Source of the DNA: Rhizobium oryzicola
GTDB lineage: Bacteria; Pseudomonadota; Alphaproteobacteria; Rhizobiales; Rhizobiaceae
Length of the DNA stretch: 64,000 bases
Assembly (NCBI RefSeq): GCF_030504645.1
Contig: NZ_JAUKWQ010000001.1
Location: 992,001 to 1,056,000, forward strand
Direction of reading: 5' to 3'
The translations under genes were made by a program, and so were the position numbers. The first letter of the stretch is position 1. Each line of letters begins with the position of its first letter. Below are positions 36,357 through 46,261 of this stretch, in pieces. The notes under the pieces are model-generated. The model was not told where the DNA came from. It was given only the letters and a program-made list of their open reading frames with translations, and did not search any database.

Positions 36357-36404
36357 CACGTCGTTCGGCTGCTTCATGGTGCGTATATCGCGGCCGGAAA
36401 TGCG

Positions 36405-36752
36405 CTAGCGGCAGCTAGCGCGGCTCAGCATATCATTGACGAGGATGGGCGTTGCCGCCATCTGCCCCCAGCGGCTCTTTTCCGTATGCGCAAATGCAGC
36501 AAGGGCGGCCTCGCTGGAAATGCCGAGCGGCCGCGCGCAGGTTTTTTTGACCAGCAGGCCCGTGGCCTCCCCAACGCCGGCCAGATAGGCCATTGCCGCA
36601 TTGCGCGCGGCAGTCTCTGAAGACGAGCGCTGGATCAACTCGACCACCTGAGCGACCGAGATTTCTCCGGCAGAGGTTGTGGGCGCTGCCTTTGCCGGTG
36701 CGGTGCAACCAAGGCATGACAGTGTCATCAGCATTGCGCATTTCATGTTCAT
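36405..36752 (-). CDS. Small exported protein, Rap1a/Tai-immunity-like
   Basis: A 115-residue protein with an N-terminal signal or lipobox-like segment (LMTLSCLGCTAPAKAAP) and a helical body, AAMAYLAGVGEATGLLVKKT, with a late CR pair. The AYLAGV core and Cys spacing recall the Rap1a/Tai type VI immunity fold, but the match is by eye and weak. GGAG 8 bases before the ATG at 36752 supports the start. Confidence 0.5.
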   Translation of the reverse strand: MNMKCAMLMTLSCLGCTAPAKAAPTTSAGEISVAQVVELIQRSSSETAARNAAMAYLAGVGEATGLLVKKTCARPLGISSEAALAAFAHTEKSRWGQMAATPILVNDMLSRASCR

Positions 36753-36866
36753 GGATTGAACTCCGTTATCGTAAAACAACAATTCATAGCTATCAGGTCG
36801 AATCAAATTATTGTCAAACAATAATTATGATGTATAAGAGGCGCGACTTGGACGGGAGAATTGACC

Positions 36867-37412
36867 GTGAAGAACGCCATGGCCTCAGCTGTTTCGCATG
36901 ATCTCCACTCCGTGAGTGGAACTTTGGTGCTGTCGTCTCGGGCGCGTACAGCGTTCGGCGCATTGGCAAGTATAGCAGCCTGCTTGGCGGTATTGCTTCC
37001 TGGACTTGCGATCGGCTACTGGCTGTTCGACGGCGCGCCTTTGGCCGGGAAATACCTCATGCGCGTCGTCGCTATCCTGACGGCGCTATTGCACCTGTTG
37101 CCGCTCAGCTGGGGCCTTTTGCGACTGCGGGTCTGCCTGAAACGATTTTCAGCCGGCCGTCCCTTCGACGTTGAAGGGATCGCCGGCTTGCGTGACTTCG
37201 CGCTTGGCGCGGTGCTCAGCGCGGTGGCGAAGCCAGTTGCATCCATGCTGTTGATGCTGGCGCTGAGTTGGGAGGCAGGGCCGAAGCGGATCGTCATCGA
37301 GATCAGTTCGGAGGTGATGATCCTCGCCTTGTTTGCTGGCGTGGTTGCAGCACTGGCCTGGGCCATGCAAAAAGCCGCTCAGCTTGCCGAAGAAAACAGC
37401 CAGTTCGTTTGA
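36867..37412 (+). CDS. DUF2975 membrane protein
   Basis: About 181 residues with four TM helices. It has the DUF2975 pattern of GRPFDVEGIAGLRDFALGAV between helices 2 and 3. A GTG at 36867 with GGGAG 8 bases upstream is the best start; an ATG at 36879 is possible. A short XRE regulator gene follows after 5 bp. This gene order recurs in many bacteria, which suggests the membrane protein and the regulator work together. Confidence 0.78.
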   Translation: MKNAMASAVSHDLHSVSGTLVLSSRARTAFGALASIAACLAVLLPGLAIGYWLFDGAPLAGKYLMRVVAILTALLHLLPLSWGLLRLRVCLKRFSAGRPFDVEGIAGLRDFALGAVLSAVAKPVASMLLMLALSWEAGPKRIVIEISSEVMILALFAGVVAALAWAMQKAAQLAEENSQFV

Positions 37413-37417
37413 TAGCG

Positions 37418-37636
37418 ATGCCGATTAAAGTAAACCTTGCCGTGATGTTGGCGCGGCGGAATGTGAAATCGAAGGAACTGGCCGAGTTCATCGGCATCAC
37501 CGAAGCCAATCTCAGCCTTCTCAGACAGGGAAAGGTCAAGGGCATCCGCTTCGATACCCTCGACGCCATCTGCCGATACCTGGATTGCCAGCCGGGCGAC
37601 ATCCTGGAATTCGAGCCGACTTCCAGCTCGGAGTAG
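37418..37636 (+). CDS. Small XRE/Cro-type regulator (YozG-like)
   Basis: 72 residues, essentially one HTH: IKVNLAVMLARRNVKSKELA, FIGITEANLSLLRQGKVKGI, then CRYLDCQPGDILEFEP. It is the typical partner of DUF2975 membrane proteins and is cotranscribed with the preceding gene. The target is probably its own promoter. Confidence 0.85.
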   Translation: MPIKVNLAVMLARRNVKSKELAEFIGITEANLSLLRQGKVKGIRFDTLDAICRYLDCQPGDILEFEPTSSSE

Positions 37637-37664
37637 CTTCTCAGGCCATGAGCGATTTAGGTGG

Positions 37665-38882
37665 TCACCGATTTCGGCTCGAAATCCGTGATTCATCCTT
37701 CGCGTCGAACCCCACGCGCAGCACCAGCTGCGCGCCCATCCCATAGAGCGCGATGACGGTCAGCCAGATCGCGCCGGGCCAGACCATCCGCAGGGAGAGA
37801 TAGAGGCTTGCAAAGGCAAGTGGTGCGCCGATGGAGGCGAGCGCGACGGCCGATTGCAGAACCCCCTGGAACTGGCCTTGCTCGGCCTCGCCGACCTTCC
37901 GTGTGGCGAGCGATTGCAGGGCGGGGATGCCGATGCCGCCGAGCGCCAGGACGGGCATGGCGGCGAACACCATCCAGCCTTGTGTCGCAAAGGCGAACAC
38001 GCCAAGCGCTGCACAGGCGCAGGCAATGCCCGTGAGGATCGCCTTGCGTTCGCCGAGCAACTTGGCGGCAGGCCCGGCCAGAAACGCCTGGGCAAGCGTC
38101 TGGCACACCCCATAGGCGCCGAGCGACAGGCCGATCCAAAAGCCGTTCCATTGAAATGTGTCGCTTCCCCACAGCGCCCAGCAGGTGCCATAGGCTTCGT
38201 CGAGGCCACTGAACAGGAAGAAGATGAGGATGAGCGGCAGGAGATCCTTCATGCCCAATGCCCAGCGGAGAGGCCGGAGCGGGTTGAATGTGGCCAGATC
38301 GATCTTGTCCCGGTCGGGCGCTCTGGTTTCCGGCAGGGCGAAAAAGCAGAGGATGAAATTCAGGCCGGTCAGCGCAGCGGCGGCAATGAAGGGCAGTCTC
38401 ACCCAGTGGTCGCCCAGCAGCCCGCCCAGCACAGGGCCTGCGATGAAGCCCATGCCGAACATGGCGTTCAGCAGGCCGAAATGCTTTGCTCGCGTCTCCT
38501 CGGGCGAGATGTCGGTGATGTAGGCGGCGGCAACGGAGGTATTGGCGCTGGTGAGACCGGCCAGCGCCCGGCCGAGCAGCAGCAGCCACAGGCTGGAGGC
38601 ATAGGCGAGGAAGAGATAGTTGATCATCGCGCCGGCAAGCGACATCAACAGGATGGGGCGACGGCCAAGCCTATCGCCGAGCGCGCCGAGCAAAGGCGAA
38701 AAGAGGAATTGCATGGCCGCATAAAGGGCCATCAGGATACCGATATATGCGGTGACATCGCTTGCATGGGTCACATCATGCAGAAGCGAGGGCAGGATCG
38801 GGAAAATCAGCCCGATGCCGATGGCATCGAGCACGACGGTCATCAGAATAAGGGGGAGAGATCTGGTCATAGATTGGGTCAT
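37665..38882 (-). CDS. TetA-type MFS exporter
   Basis: About 405 residues with 12 TM helices. The tetracycline-exporter signatures are LDAIGIGLIFPILPSLL, LFSPLLGALGDRLGRRPILL and AAYITDISPEETRAKHFGLL. It is close to Tet(A)-like chromosomal pumps, but drug specificity needs testing. No TetR gene lies next to it; a LysR gene follows upstream on the same strand, 280 bp away. Confidence 0.87.
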   Translation of the reverse strand: MTQSMTRSLPLILMTVVLDAIGIGLIFPILPSLLHDVTHASDVTAYIGILMALYAAMQFLFSPLLGALGDRLGRRPILLMSLAGAMINYLFLAYASSLWLLLLGRALAGLTSANTSVAAAYITDISPEETRAKHFGLLNAMFGMGFIAGPVLGGLLGDHWVRLPFIAAAALTGLNFILCFFALPETRAPDRDKIDLATFNPLRPLRWALGMKDLLPLILIFFLFSGLDEAYGTCWALWGSDTFQWNGFWIGLSLGAYGVCQTLAQAFLAGPAAKLLGERKAILTGIACACAALGVFAFATQGWMVFAAMPVLALGGIGIPALQSLATRKVGEAEQGQFQGVLQSAVALASIGAPLAFASLYLSLRMVWPGAIWLTVIALYGMGAQLVLRVGFDAKDESRISSRNR

Positions 38883-39164
38883 GCGACGGCTCCAGGCGCC
38901 GGCAGACGACACGATGATGCGCGCGTTGCGGACGTCCATTCAAGCCCGATCAAACGGGCAGAGGTTTCAGGGAGTCGCTGGCCGCGCCACGAAAAACGTG
39001 GCCCGACGTGTGCTTGACCGCATGGACGGTAATTCGTCCACCTGCTTCCTCTCGCCATCGGCGGATCAAGGTAAGCGGTCGCTTTTCGCGATGGCTGAGT
39101 GGTAATTCGGGTTGAGGACGCCGTCAAGTATGGGACCGAGACCCTGCCTTTTGCGACGGCTGTG

Positions 39165-40067
39165 TCACTCCTTGCGTGTCGTCCCCTCGCGGGCCATGCC
39201 CAAAAAGGCTTTCATCGCGGCAGATTGGTTGCGGCGTCCGGGATAATAGAGGCAAAGGCTGGCGATGGGCGGCGTCCAGTCTTCCATCAGGCGGACAAGC
39301 TTGTTCGTCGCGAGATCGTCGAGCACGCTTTCTTCCATGAAGCAGCCGATGCCGATCGCTTCCAGCACGGCAGTGCGTGCCACGCTCGTCTCGTCCAGGG
39401 TGAGGCTGCCCGGCACATCCAGTTGCACGGTTTCGGCTCCCTTTTCGAAGCGCCAGCGGAAGAGGGAGCCATCCGGCAGGCGGACGCGGATGCAGCGGTG
39501 ATGAAGAAGATCCGGCGGCGCATTCGGTCTGCCGTACCGTTCCAGATAATCGGGCGCGGCGACAATGGCATAACGCTGCGGCAGACCGAGCGGAACGGCA
39601 ATCATGTCACTGGGCACCAGCGTTGCGACCCGCACGCCGATATCGAAACCTTCGGCCACGATATCCACCAGCCGCGCATCCGTCACCAGATCGACCTGCA
39701 CATCCGGGTAACGGCGAAGAAAGCGCGTCACCAGCGGCGATATGATCTGCCGGGCGGCAAAAGGGGCCGCATTGATGCGGATCATGCCGCTCGGCTCGTC
39801 ACGCCTTGAGCGCACGGCCTCAAGCGCCGTCTCCATGCCCTGAAGCGCGGGGCCGACCTCTTCCATGAAAAGCCGTCCTGCATCCGTCAAGGACACGCTG
39901 CGCGTCGTCCGGTTGAAAAGCCGGACGCCCAGATGGCTTTCCAGCCGCGCCACCATATGGCTGAGAGCTGTCGTCGACATGCCCATGTCAATGGCCGCCG
40001 CGCGAAAGGTTCCCCGCCGCGCAATGGCCATCACCGCGTTCAGTTCGTGCAGGCTGGCTCTTTCCAT
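39165..40067 (-). CDS. LysR-family regulator
   Basis: A 300-residue LysR protein with the HTH region [20 protein letters not shown] followed by [20 protein letters not shown]. It is divergent from an NTF2-like/SDR pair 100 bp away, the likely targets. Its effector domain includes [18 protein letters not shown]. Confidence 0.88.
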   Translation of the reverse strand: MERASLHELNAVMAIARRGTFRAAAIDMGMSTTALSHMVARLESHLGVRLFNRTTRSVSLTDAGRLFMEEVGPALQGMETALEAVRSRRDEPSGMIRINAAPFAARQIISPLVTRFLRRYPDVQVDLVTDARLVDIVAEGFDIGVRVATLVPSDMIAVPLGLPQRYAIVAAPDYLERYGRPNAPPDLLHHRCIRVRLPDGSLFRWRFEKGAETVQLDVPGSLTLDETSVARTAVLEAIGIGCFMEESVLDDLATNKLVRLMEDWTPPIASLCLYYPGRRNQSAAMKAFLGMAREGTTRKE

Positions 40068-40167
40068 TGTCCCGTTTTCCTCATCTCTTCATCCCGCATT
40101 ATCCCGGTTATGGCTGATGATGCAAAGCCCTATCTTGTCTCCACCGGCTCAACAGATGGAGATGATG

Positions 40168-40488
40168 ATGACCTTGCCCGAGAGCATTGAGGCCTACTTC
40201 GCCGCAGACCACGCCCAAGGACCTAACGCCTTGCTGCCCCTGTTCACCCCGCACGCCGTCGTCTCGGACGAACACATGCGCCACGATGGCATTGCGGCGA
40301 TCACGGCCTGGTGGACGGCCGCGAAGGAGAAATACAGGCACAGCACGGAGCCGTTGGAGGGTAGCCAAACGGATGGCGCACACATTGTTCGCGCCAAGGT
40401 GACGGGGCAGTTTCCCGGCAGCCCCATCGTTCTCACCTACCGCTTCCGCCTCGACGGCGAAAAGATCACGGCACTGGAGATCGGCTGA
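40168..40488 (+). CDS. SnoaL/NTF2-like protein
   Basis: 106 residues with the SnoaL-like cone-fold pattern ([53 protein letters not shown]). GGAG six bases before 40168 selects this one of four closely spaced in-frame ATGs. Its TGA overlaps the ATG of the SDR gene (TGATG), so translation is coupled. It may be a small isomerase or a binding partner of the SDR. Confidence 0.82.
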   Translation: MTLPESIEAYFAADHAQGPNALLPLFTPHAVVSDEHMRHDGIAAITAWWTAAKEKYRHSTEPLEGSQTDGAHIVRAKVTGQFPGSPIVLTYRFRLDGEKITALEIG

Positions 40489-41267
40489 TGGAAAACTTCA
40501 TCCAATTGAACGGCAAACGCGTGCTGGTCACCGCCGGAACCAAGGGGACTGGTGCCGCAACCGTGGATTTGTTCCGCCAACTGGGCGCTGAGGTGATCAC
40601 CACGGCCCGCGCCCGGCCGAACGAGATCTCAGACAGTGCATTCATCTCCGCCGATCTGACAACTGAGGAGGGATGCGAAGCCGTAGCGGGTGCCGTCCGC
40701 GAGCGGCTGGGCGGGGTTGATGTCATCGTCCACATGCTGGGTGGATCATCGGCGCCCGGCGGCGGCTTTCAGGCCCTCATCGATGACGAATGGCGAAAGG
40801 AGCTGGATCTGAACCTGTTTCCGGCCGTCCGCCTCGATCGGCTGCTCGTGCCCGGCATGGTGGCGCAGGGCAGCGGCGTCGTCATCCATGTGTCGTCCAT
40901 TCAGCGGCTGCTGCCGCTGCCCGAGGCCACGACGGCCTATGCGGCAGCCAAGGCGGCGCTCTCCACCTATAGCAAGAGCCTCTCGAAGGAGGTCTCGCCT
41001 AAGGGTGTCCGTGTGCTTCGTGTTTCGCCCGGCTGGATTTTGACGGATGCCTCGGTGCAGCTGGCGGATAGGCTGGCAAAGGCGGCAGGCACGGATCTCG
41101 AAGGTGGCAAGACGCTGATCATGGATGCGCTCGGCGGCATTCCGATCGGCAGACCGTCCAGTCCGGAAGAGGTCGCCAACCTGATCGCCTTTCTGGCATC
41201 GGACCGAGCCGCAACGATTACCGGCGTCGAATACATCATCGATGGCGGCACCGTGCCGACCGTTTGA
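40488..41267 (+). CDS. SDR-family oxidoreductase
   Basis: A 259-residue classical SDR with the cofactor loop [15 protein letters not shown] and an intact active site (SSIQRLL with Tyr and Lys in YAAAK). The [11 protein letters not shown] and EYIIDGG endings are normal. It is translationally coupled to the NTF2-like gene and probably regulated by the divergent LysR. Confidence 0.88.
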   Translation: MENFIQLNGKRVLVTAGTKGTGAATVDLFRQLGAEVITTARARPNEISDSAFISADLTTEEGCEAVAGAVRERLGGVDVIVHMLGGSSAPGGGFQALIDDEWRKELDLNLFPAVRLDRLLVPGMVAQGSGVVIHVSSIQRLLPLPEATTAYAAAKAALSTYSKSLSKEVSPKGVRVLRVSPGWILTDASVQLADRLAKAAGTDLEGGKTLIMDALGGIPIGRPSSPEEVANLIAFLASDRAATITGVEYIIDGGTVPTV

Positions 41268-41543
41268 GACCGTGACCGGTGCGACGCTTTGAACCTCGCG
41301 CCATCGAACACGGTCAGCAGTCGCTTTTCGCAACGGCGATTGCTGATCGGGGCGAAGGATGCCCTCAAGCTTTTGGAGGGAGGGCAGGGGAACGATGGAG
41401 GTAGCAGGGGACATAGGGGCGCCATCAGGAGACGTTCCTAGCTCACGTTGTTTGGCTCGCAACATGGCCGAAATGGCTACGCAGCATTCGTTCGATGCCC
41501 CGCAGTAGGTCCACTTTATCTGCTAAAGTCAAAACGTCTTCAC

Positions 41544-41753
41544 TCCGGACCCTATGCCCTCACGTCCGGCAAGGGCGCGAAAGTCGGCCAACTCTTCGGC
41601 GCAGCCACCAACGAGGCCGCGCTCGCCACCGATTTCGCGCTTGATCTCACCGGCGTGTTCGAACTCACCAAGATCGGCGTCGCGGCGGCGGCGCTCGCAG
41701 GCGGCAACGATCACCGAGGGCTGGTGTTGGCATGTGAGGCAGTGAGGGTCTAG
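41544..41753 (+). pseudogene. Phage DUF2190-type protein fragment
   Basis: The frame contains SGPYALTSGKGAKVGQLFGA followed by TDFALDLTGVFELTKIG, the core of DUF2190 phage virion-associated proteins, without a proper start or complete ending. The 270 bp to the left (41268-41543) hold no gene I can support. It is one of two phage relics around the 41750-42814 gene. Confidence 0.55.
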
Positions 41754-42814
41754 ATACCCTGAGACGGGTCTACCAACGCCCTCTTCTTCTGCGCCTCCCG
41801 GTGCGACGAAATTTTCTTTGTAGATGGCCCTTCATTGCTATCCAGATTCTTCAATCTATCGGAGGCTTGGCAAAGTTCCGAAAGCTTCTCCAAGAGATCG
41901 GCGGGTGACGATAAGATTTTTTGGTTGTTTTCGAGGTGTATCAATTCGCGCTGCGTCAACGTCCTCACTTGTATCACCGGACCAGATTTGGATGTTATTT
42001 TCACCAACAGGATTGATCCAGCTTGGATCGCCGCGTTCGGGATGTTCTCCACCGCCTTGAGCAGCCGAGCTACCGCCTCAGATTGCTTCTTGTCGATATC
42101 TGCCTGAGGCTGTCCCAATCCCTTGAGTTCCACAGCTCTCTCAATTTTTTCCAGGCGCTCAATAACTTCTGGCTGCGTGGCAACTTCGACAGTTTTCGCA
42201 AACCACTTTTTGAACCAAGAACCCCGAATAGGCGGAAAATCATCGCTGATTTCGAAATCAAAAGCTTCAAGAAGTTTGCTAATTGCTTCGCTGACATCTT
42301 CAACCGCTCGGTCGGGAGTGTCAGACAAATAAACGCGAAGCGGGACAAATCTAGAAATCTTCACCGCTGCGGCGTCAATTCCGAGTGATTGAATCGCAAG
42401 CCATTCATGAGTGCCGGCGCTGAGATCGGCGTTCTTTTGAGCAAGACTTTCGACGGACGAAATGACCTCATTGAGCTTTCCGCGAACGTCCTCAATCTGT
42501 TTTCCAAGGCCCTGGTTGAGTTCAGATTGCTTGCCTTGAAACTGAGAAAAGTCGCGCGTTAAACGCTCCCAACGATGTTGGCTCCTGCGCGCGATCCGAT
42601 CCAATAGAAACTCGAATTCGTCGTCAGAAAATCGGCGCTGCTTCTCGAAGGCTGTGCCACGTCTTTTATGATCGCGAAAGTATCGGCTTAACAGGTAGAG
42701 GGTCTCCCCGTCATCGACCCCATCTGAACCAACGAATGCCAAACTCGCAAGAATTTCTACACGGGCAATTCGACGAAGTAATTCTTCGTATCTATCATCC
42801 TCTCGTGAAACCAA
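41750..42814 (-). CDS. Coiled-coil protein of unknown function inside prophage relics
   Basis: About 354 residues. The N-terminal helical region (YEELLRRIARVEILASLAFV) and coiled coil (DFSQFQGKQSELNQGLGKQI) precede a C-terminal module beginning FVPLRVYLSDTPDRAVEDV. That module contains GSWFKKWFAKT and IQAGSILLVKIT, a combination I have the impression is shared by uncharacterised proteins in many bacteria. The ORF can start at TTG 42814 (GGGAG upstream) or TTG 42832. It opposes the phage remnants and is more AT-rich, as expected for inserted cargo. No function is assigned. Confidence 0.65.
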   Translation of the reverse strand: MVSREDDRYEELLRRIARVEILASLAFVGSDGVDDGETLYLLSRYFRDHKRRGTAFEKQRRFSDDEFEFLLDRIARRSQHRWERLTRDFSQFQGKQSELNQGLGKQIEDVRGKLNEVISSVESLAQKNADLSAGTHEWLAIQSLGIDAAAVKISRFVPLRVYLSDTPDRAVEDVSEAISKLLEAFDFEISDDFPPIRGSWFKKWFAKTVEVATQPEVIERLEKIERAVELKGLGQPQADIDKKQSEAVARLLKAVENIPNAAIQAGSILLVKITSKSGPVIQVRTLTQRELIHLENNQKILSSPADLLEKLSELCQASDRLKNLDSNEGPSTKKISSHREAQKKRALVDPSQGI

Positions 42815-42897
42815 CGCACCGCTCCCTCGCAAATTATGCCCGTGACCGAGGCTATAGCAGTTCGGTCAATACTTGAGAACAATGATGGGAAGGCCGA

Positions 42898-43412
42898 ATG
42901 AGATTCACCATCCAGCGTCCCGATCTCGGGAAAGCGCTTGCCGAAACCGAGAAAGATATCGAATGCGCTGTCACGTCGGGGATGCGCGACGCTACTGATA
43001 GTCTAAAACAAGATCTCCGCGAAGATGTCGTCGCGGCCTGGCTCGGTGAACGGTAGTCGCGGGCATGTCGGGGAAAACCTTCCCCGAGGTGGGCGAGAGC
43101 GCCGAAGCCGCAGCCTGTTTCTCGTCGCGGGCACCAAAGATCGTCGATGCCTTTGACCGTGACGTGGTCATCCGCTCCTCGCACGGCCTGTTCCTGGCAA
43201 TCCCGACCGCCGCCGCTGGCGAGAGCGGACGGAATGCCGTTGACTCGTGCGAAAAGACCGAGCCGGGAGGCTGGAAGCGGCAGACCGGGCTGAAGCTTCT
43301 ATCGCTGCAGGTGCGGTATGTGCTGGGTCGCGCAACGCTGACCCACAGAATTCGAGCGATCAAATGTCTGCTTCGGGCCGAAATCCGTCCTTGCGCCAAA
43401 TGCGGATGCTGA
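42898..43412 (+). pseudogene. Phage DUF6441-type tail protein remnant, frameshifted
   Basis: A first piece (42898-43056, starting MRFTIQRPDLGKALAETEKD) ends in a stop. A second piece in another frame (43065 onward) continues in order with GKTFPEVGESAEAAACFSS, APKIVDAFDRDVVIRSSHGL and FLAIPTAAAGESG, the recognisable body of DUF6441 phage tail-region proteins. The late RQTGLKL segment degenerates. The gene is therefore broken by at least one frameshift. From 43413 to 43540 only further degraded sequence is seen. Confidence 0.65.
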
Positions 43413-43540
43413 TCGGCTCATCGCTCTATGTTCCACCGCTCGGCGCCAGCAGCGGAACTCTACACCTTGACAACCGAAGTCTGCGTCACAGATCCCGGAA
43501 CGTTGATCTTCTGCCAGATGATGCGGATCAGGGGATGTCT

Positions 43541-44224
43541 ATGTCGCTTCGGAAAACAGTGTCATTTTTCGTCATGCTGCTTTCTGCCGGCGTGGCCCAT
43601 GCGCAGTACCAGATGATCAGCCCGATGCTGTACGAAGGGCCGCACATCAGCCTTCAGGATCACGCCAACCGCTTCCCATCAAAGCCGTCGGCCAGCGACA
43701 CAGTCTCGCTTGACTATCGCCCGGATCCTGCCCGCCGCCGCCAGAATATCGCGCATTTCGTCGCGCAGACCCGGATGAGCAGTCCGGCTGACGCGGACAA
43801 TCTCGCTCAGATGTTCAGCGCGCGCGATATTCTCGAAGACATGCGTGCGCCGCTTGGCAAGGCGGGGCTCAGGATCGACAATGTCGCCGATGCCTACGCC
43901 ATGTGGTGGATCGATGCATGGCAGGCGAGCCGCGGTATCAACGAGGATGTCGATCGGCAAAAGGTCATAGCTGTTCGGGATCAGGCCGCGCATGCCTTTG
44001 CGCAATCCGGCAGTTTGCGGGGCGCGAGCGACGCGGCCAAGCAGGAGATGGCCGAAGCGCTGCTTATCCAGGCCCTGCTGATTGAAACCGCGATGGAGCA
44101 GGCCAAGGACAATCCCGCTGTGCTCCCACAACTGGCAAAAGCCGTGGCGCTTGGTGCGAAGGGGATGAACGTCGATCTGTCGCGTATGACGCTGACGGCG
44201 AACGGCTTTGTTCCTGCGAAGTAG
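43541..44224 (+). CDS. Exported protein, DUF6683-like
   Basis: About 227 residues. A signal peptide (LRKTVSFFVMLLSAGVAHA) precedes a helical mature part with SLDYRPDPARRRQNIAHFVA and AYAMWWIDAWQASRGINED. AGGGG 6 bases before the ATG at 43541 sets the start. The layout resembles DUF6683 exported proteins of unknown role. It lies just after the prophage relics. Confidence 0.65.
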   Translation: MSLRKTVSFFVMLLSAGVAHAQYQMISPMLYEGPHISLQDHANRFPSKPSASDTVSLDYRPDPARRRQNIAHFVAQTRMSSPADADNLAQMFSARDILEDMRAPLGKAGLRIDNVADAYAMWWIDAWQASRGINEDVDRQKVIAVRDQAAHAFAQSGSLRGASDAAKQEMAEALLIQALLIETAMEQAKDNPAVLPQLAKAVALGAKGMNVDLSRMTLTANGFVPAK

Positions 44225-44320
44225 AAACACAGGCGCTTTTGCCGAAGAGCCGCCCTCTGAAAGGGAAAAAACGTGATCAGCACCAGCGGCTGACGGGCAG
44301 TGCTGCCGCGCCCGTCCGCC

Positions 44321-44887
44321 TCACACATGCTCCGCTCTGAACCCCGCAAGCTCCATTTGCGCCTCCTCGGTCCATAGACCCAGCGCCTTCAGGATTTCCA
44401 CCGTGAAGGTAAAGGGCGAAGTGCCGGGCGCGGTGATGATGTCGTGATCGGAGACAGCCTGCGGCTGGTCGCGGTAATGCGCCTCACCTGTATAGGCCGG
44501 GTAGGCCTTGTGAGAGTCGAGGCTGTTGCCGGTATGGGAAACGTCGTTGAGGATGCCGGTGCCGGCTAGCGCGCTGGCGGCGGCGCAGATGCCCGCGACG
44601 ATCTTGCCCTTGGCGCGGAAGGCCTCTACCAGCGGCGCCAGATCCGGTGCCGTGCCCTTTTCCCAGCTCATGCCGCCGGGAATGACAAGAGCATCGAAGG
44701 TAGCCGGATCAAGCGCCGCAAAGCTCAGATCCGGCGTGACCTTCAGCCCGCCCATGGAGGTGACGGGGGAACCATCCGGCGATGCCGTCACGATCTCGAC
44801 GCCGAGAAAGCTGCGTGCCACCGCCATCAGCAGCGCGCATTCCCAATCCGCATAGTCATCAGCAAGCGTAATGGCGATCCGTGTCAT
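44321..44887 (-). CDS. DJ-1/PfpI-family protein
   Basis: A 188-residue flavodoxin-like protein with the nucleophile elbow VAGICAAASAL (Cys101) and an acidic partner near residue 16 (WECALL), as in DJ-1/PfpI members. Candidates for function include glyoxalase III or deglycase-like activity, chaperone or peptidase. The end of the GNAT gene lies 24 bp upstream on the same strand, so they may be cotranscribed. Confidence 0.87.
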   Translation of the reverse strand: MTRIAITLADDYADWECALLMAVARSFLGVEIVTASPDGSPVTSMGGLKVTPDLSFAALDPATFDALVIPGGMSWEKGTAPDLAPLVEAFRAKGKIVAGICAAASALAGTGILNDVSHTGNSLDSHKAYPAYTGEAHYRDQPQAVSDHDIITAPGTSPFTFTVEILKALGLWTEEAQMELAGFRAEHV

Positions 44888-44911
44888 GAGCTATCCTCCT
44901 GATTGGGCCGG

Positions 44912-45400
44912 TCACGCCAAAGGCTGCAGGAAGCGCATGCCGGTCACCGGGCGCGGAATGAAATCCATCTGTTCGTAGAAGCGATGGGCGGCGAAATTGC
45001 CGGTCGCGGCGCTGACGGAAAGGTAGTCGCAGCCTTGTGCGCGGGCACAATCGCGGGCACGGGAGACAAGATGCTGGCCGATGCCATGACCGCGGTGGCC
45101 GTCGCGCACGAAGAGGTGGTGCAGGTCCATGCCGCGCTTGGCTTCCTGCGCCCTGTAGAGCGGAACGAGGATGGCGTAACCAATAAGCTCGTCGCCGGTA
45201 TCGGCCACAAGCGCCTGGATCCAGGGCAAAGGGCCGAACAGGTCGCGCTCCAGCTTTTCCGGCGTCATGGCCGATGCATCGCCATGGAAGGCCGCCAGCA
45301 GCGACATCATCTCGTTCAGTTCCGGCAGGTCGCGCGGTTTCGCGACGCGGATATTCACGACGGAGGGGCGGGGAAGGGTAATTTCGGTGTCTTCGGTCAT
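44912..45400 (-). CDS. GNAT acetyltransferase
   Basis: A 162-residue GNAT protein with the acetyl-CoA site LFVRDGHRGHGIGQHLVSRA and the C-terminal SAATGNFAAHRFYEQMDFIP. GAGG 8 bases before the ATG at 45400 sets the start. The substrate is unknown. It probably shares a transcript with the DJ-1 gene. Confidence 0.87.
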   Translation of the reverse strand: MTEDTEITLPRPSVVNIRVAKPRDLPELNEMMSLLAAFHGDASAMTPEKLERDLFGPLPWIQALVADTGDELIGYAILVPLYRAQEAKRGMDLHHLFVRDGHRGHGIGQHLVSRARDCARAQGCDYLSVSAATGNFAAHRFYEQMDFIPRPVTGMRFLQPLA

Positions 45401-45450
45401 TGCGGCATCCTCTGGTTCTTTGGTGCCGTCAGGTGCCGTTTGATACAACA

Positions 45451-45470
45451 AAGCCGCCTGACGGCGGCTT
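45451..45470. other. Perfect hairpin upstream of the GNAT gene
   Basis: AAGCCGCC-TGAC-GGCGGCTT, extended by CAAC/GTTG on the outside. On the minus strand it is followed by TTTGTTGTAT, like a terminator, but no gene ends just before it on that strand. It may end a short unannotated transcript from 45480-45650. Confidence 0.4.
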
Positions 45471-45653
45471 GTTGACAAAGTGATCTGTCGAGCCGCCCTT
45501 TACAGGTAGGCCCAAAAATACGTGGCAGAAATGGGTGCGCGTACGATCATCATGGACAGGTTTGTGCGCTGGAATGATGGCGATGTCAAGGGGCGATGTG
45601 GCTGGTCATGCGTTGCCGCTATGATAGAATGAGTGCGGAAGCGAGGATACTCT

Positions 45654-45932
45654 ATGGGAACGACCCGGCGTCTCAATCTCGATATTTCTGAAGAAGCGGC
45701 GGATCTGGTCCGCGACCGCGTTAAGAAGGGCGAATATGTCTCGGAAGGCGCTGTCATTGAGGCGGCGTTGCATCTGCTGCGCGAGCGGGATGACGAACTG
45801 GCCCTCAGGCTGGACGAGATCCGGCGGCGTGTCAGGCGGTCGCTTGAGGACGAGAAGCCGGCCGTCAGTGCCGATGACGCGGAACGACAGCTGACGCAAT
45901 TCATGGAGTGTCACACCCGGCCTGCTTCATGA
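45654..45932 (+). CDS. parD: ParD-type antitoxin
   Basis: A 92-residue RHH protein (RLNLDISEEAADLVRDRVKK, YVSEGAVIEAALHLL) with the ParD pattern and a C-terminal toxin-binding arm. GAGGATACTCT precedes the ATG. Its TGA overlaps the toxin ATG (ATGA), so the toxin is translated by coupling. Antitoxin-first order is typical of ParDE. Confidence 0.85.
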   Translation: MGTTRRLNLDISEEAADLVRDRVKKGEYVSEGAVIEAALHLLRERDDELALRLDEIRRRVRRSLEDEKPAVSADDAERQLTQFMECHTRPAS

Positions 45933-46255
45933 TTCAGAGACTGCCGGTAAACTATCGCGCTGCGGCGCTTTCCGATCTGCAGGAAATCTATCTGATCGTG
46001 CTGGAAATCAGCCATAACAGCGTTACAGCGCGCGGTTTCGTAGAACGGATCATGGCGCGATGTCTGCGGATTGGGGCTGCGCCGAAAGGTGGGCGAAAGC
46101 GCGAGGATCTTCATCCGGATCTCTACACTGTGCCATTCGAGCGCAAGGCCGTGATCGCCTATGTCATTCGTCACGACGCGGTTGAAATTACCAATATCTT
46201 CTATGGCGGACGGGACTATGAGGCGCTTTACCGAGACGTGCCGGAGCCGGAATGA
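45929..46255 (+). CDS. parE: ParE-type toxin
   Basis: A 108-residue RelE/ParE protein: YRAAALSDLQEIYLIVLEIS, then APKGGRKREDLHPDLYTVPF, AYVIRHDAVEITNIFYGGRD and a late ALYRDVPEP. ParE toxins inhibit gyrase. It is complete, in contrast to the MITE-split ParE at 13.4-13.96 kb. Confidence 0.85.
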   Translation: MIQRLPVNYRAAALSDLQEIYLIVLEISHNSVTARGFVERIMARCLRIGAAPKGGRKREDLHPDLYTVPFERKAVIAYVIRHDAVEITNIFYGGRDYEALYRDVPEPE

Positions 46256-46261
46256 CCAGTC

